Shown in pieces: positions 33,895 through 34,254 of a stretch of 34,254 bases of DNA. The notes under the pieces were generated by a model. The model saw only the letters and a list, made by a program, of their open reading frames with translations. It was not told the origin of the DNA and ran no database searches. Location of the stretch: positions 1 to 34,254 of the forward strand of contig CACODU010000007.1 in assembly GCA_902626045.1 (NCBI GenBank), written 5' to 3'. Position numbers and translations under genes: made by a program. The stretch's first letter is position 1. Each line of letters begins with the position of its first letter. The stretch comes from an uncultured Pelagibacteraceae bacterium (GTDB lineage Bacteria > Pseudomonadota > Alphaproteobacteria > Pelagibacterales > Pelagibacteraceae).

Positions 33895-34254
33895 TTTTAA
33901 AAGTTATCAGATTTAATAATAAAAACTCCTCAAAAAAACTAAAAAATTTTTTGGATAAAAGAAAATATATTCAAAAAAATCAAACTACTATTGTAAGTAA
34001 AATTATAAAAAATGTAAGAAGGAATGGAGATAAGGCAGTACTAAACTACGAAAAGAAATTTTCAAAAATAAAAACGAAGTCAACTAAAATTTTTTTCACA
34101 ACTTCCGAACTAAACAAAATATCAAATAAATTAGATCCAAAAATTAAAAAGTCAATTGATTTGGCATATAACAGAATTAAAAAATTTCATCAAAAACAAA
34201 AATTCGAATCCTTCTCTTTTAAAGATAATTATAAGAATGTTCTTTCATATAAAT
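33891..34254 (+). CDS. hisD: histidinol dehydrogenase, N-terminal part (runs off the window)
   Basis: An open frame of 121 codons starting at ATG 33891 and continuing past the right edge. The segments IVSKIIKNVRRNGDKAVLNY and RIKKFHQKQ match the N-terminal part of histidinol dehydrogenase, the last enzyme of histidine synthesis. The zinc and catalytic residues lie further on and cannot be seen. The order murA-DUF2948-hisD supports the call. It overlaps the DUF2948 gene by four bases. Confidence 0.88.
   Translation, partial: MILKVIRFNNKNSSKKLKNFLDKRKYIQKNQTTIVSKIIKNVRRNGDKAVLNYEKKFSKIKTKSTKIFFTTSELNKISNKLDPKIKKSIDLAYNRIKKFHQKQKFESFSFKDNYKNVLSYK

Overview
The window is a very AT-rich, tightly packed stretch of core bacterial chromosome. 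Several signs point to an alphaproteobacterium of the SAR11 / Candidatus Pelagibacter type: genes overlap by 1 to 40 bases or sit a few bases apart, the proteins are rich in Lys, Ile, Asn and Phe, and alphaproteobacterial families are present (DUF2093, DUF2948, DUF3035, DUF1289). The tRNA-His also lacks the usual G-1 and carries A73, a feature of one alphaproteobacterial clade. No phage, insertion sequence, integrase, CRISPR array or toxin system is visible. The assignment is inferred from gene content and style, not from a search.

Layout. 1-598: the end of a probable accA and a cold-shock gene. 599-838: the largest gap, about 240 bases, with several small hairpins. 839-5704 (+): tRNA-His, hisS, hisZ, hisG, then a polysaccharide deacetylase and a sugar-type formyltransferase. 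5751-5781: a bidirectional terminator. 5807-7780 (-): groEL and groES behind a heat-shock-like promoter. 7912-14392 (+): a HAD phosphatase, ribF, ileS, lspA, a DUF3035 lipoprotein and pgi. 14385-16212 (-): purD and rsmD. 16241-16435 (+): a lone DUF2093 gene. 16438-22128 (-): ubiA, msbA, waaA, lpxK and a lipid A acyltransferase. 22146-22556 (+): a lone DUF2721 membrane protein. 22558-28628 (-): rpmH, rnpA, yidD, yidC, argB, a pyrimidine 5'-nucleotidase, dapD, a quinone oxidoreductase and a DUF1289 protein. 28679-34254 (+): a VTT-family membrane protein, a DUF255 thioredoxin-fold protein, three small uncharacterised ORFs, dcd, murA, a DUF2948 gene and the start of hisD.

Themes. tRNA-His, its synthetase and the first enzyme of histidine synthesis (HisG with its regulatory subunit HisZ) form one compact block. 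A second block makes, flips and finishes Kdo-lipid A. A third links ribosome and RNase P parts to membrane insertion (rpmH-rnpA-yidD-yidC). Cell-wall precursor genes (murA, dapD), argB, purD and riboflavin-cofactor synthesis fill the rest.

I did not find a clear new multi-gene system. The items most worth a second look are the tRNA-His/hisS junction, which leaves no room for a ribosome binding site; the structured gap at 599-838; the 28-base divergent spacer at 16213-16240; the membrane tail on the probable AccA; the deacetylase/formyltransferase pair; and the small basic ORFs before dcd.
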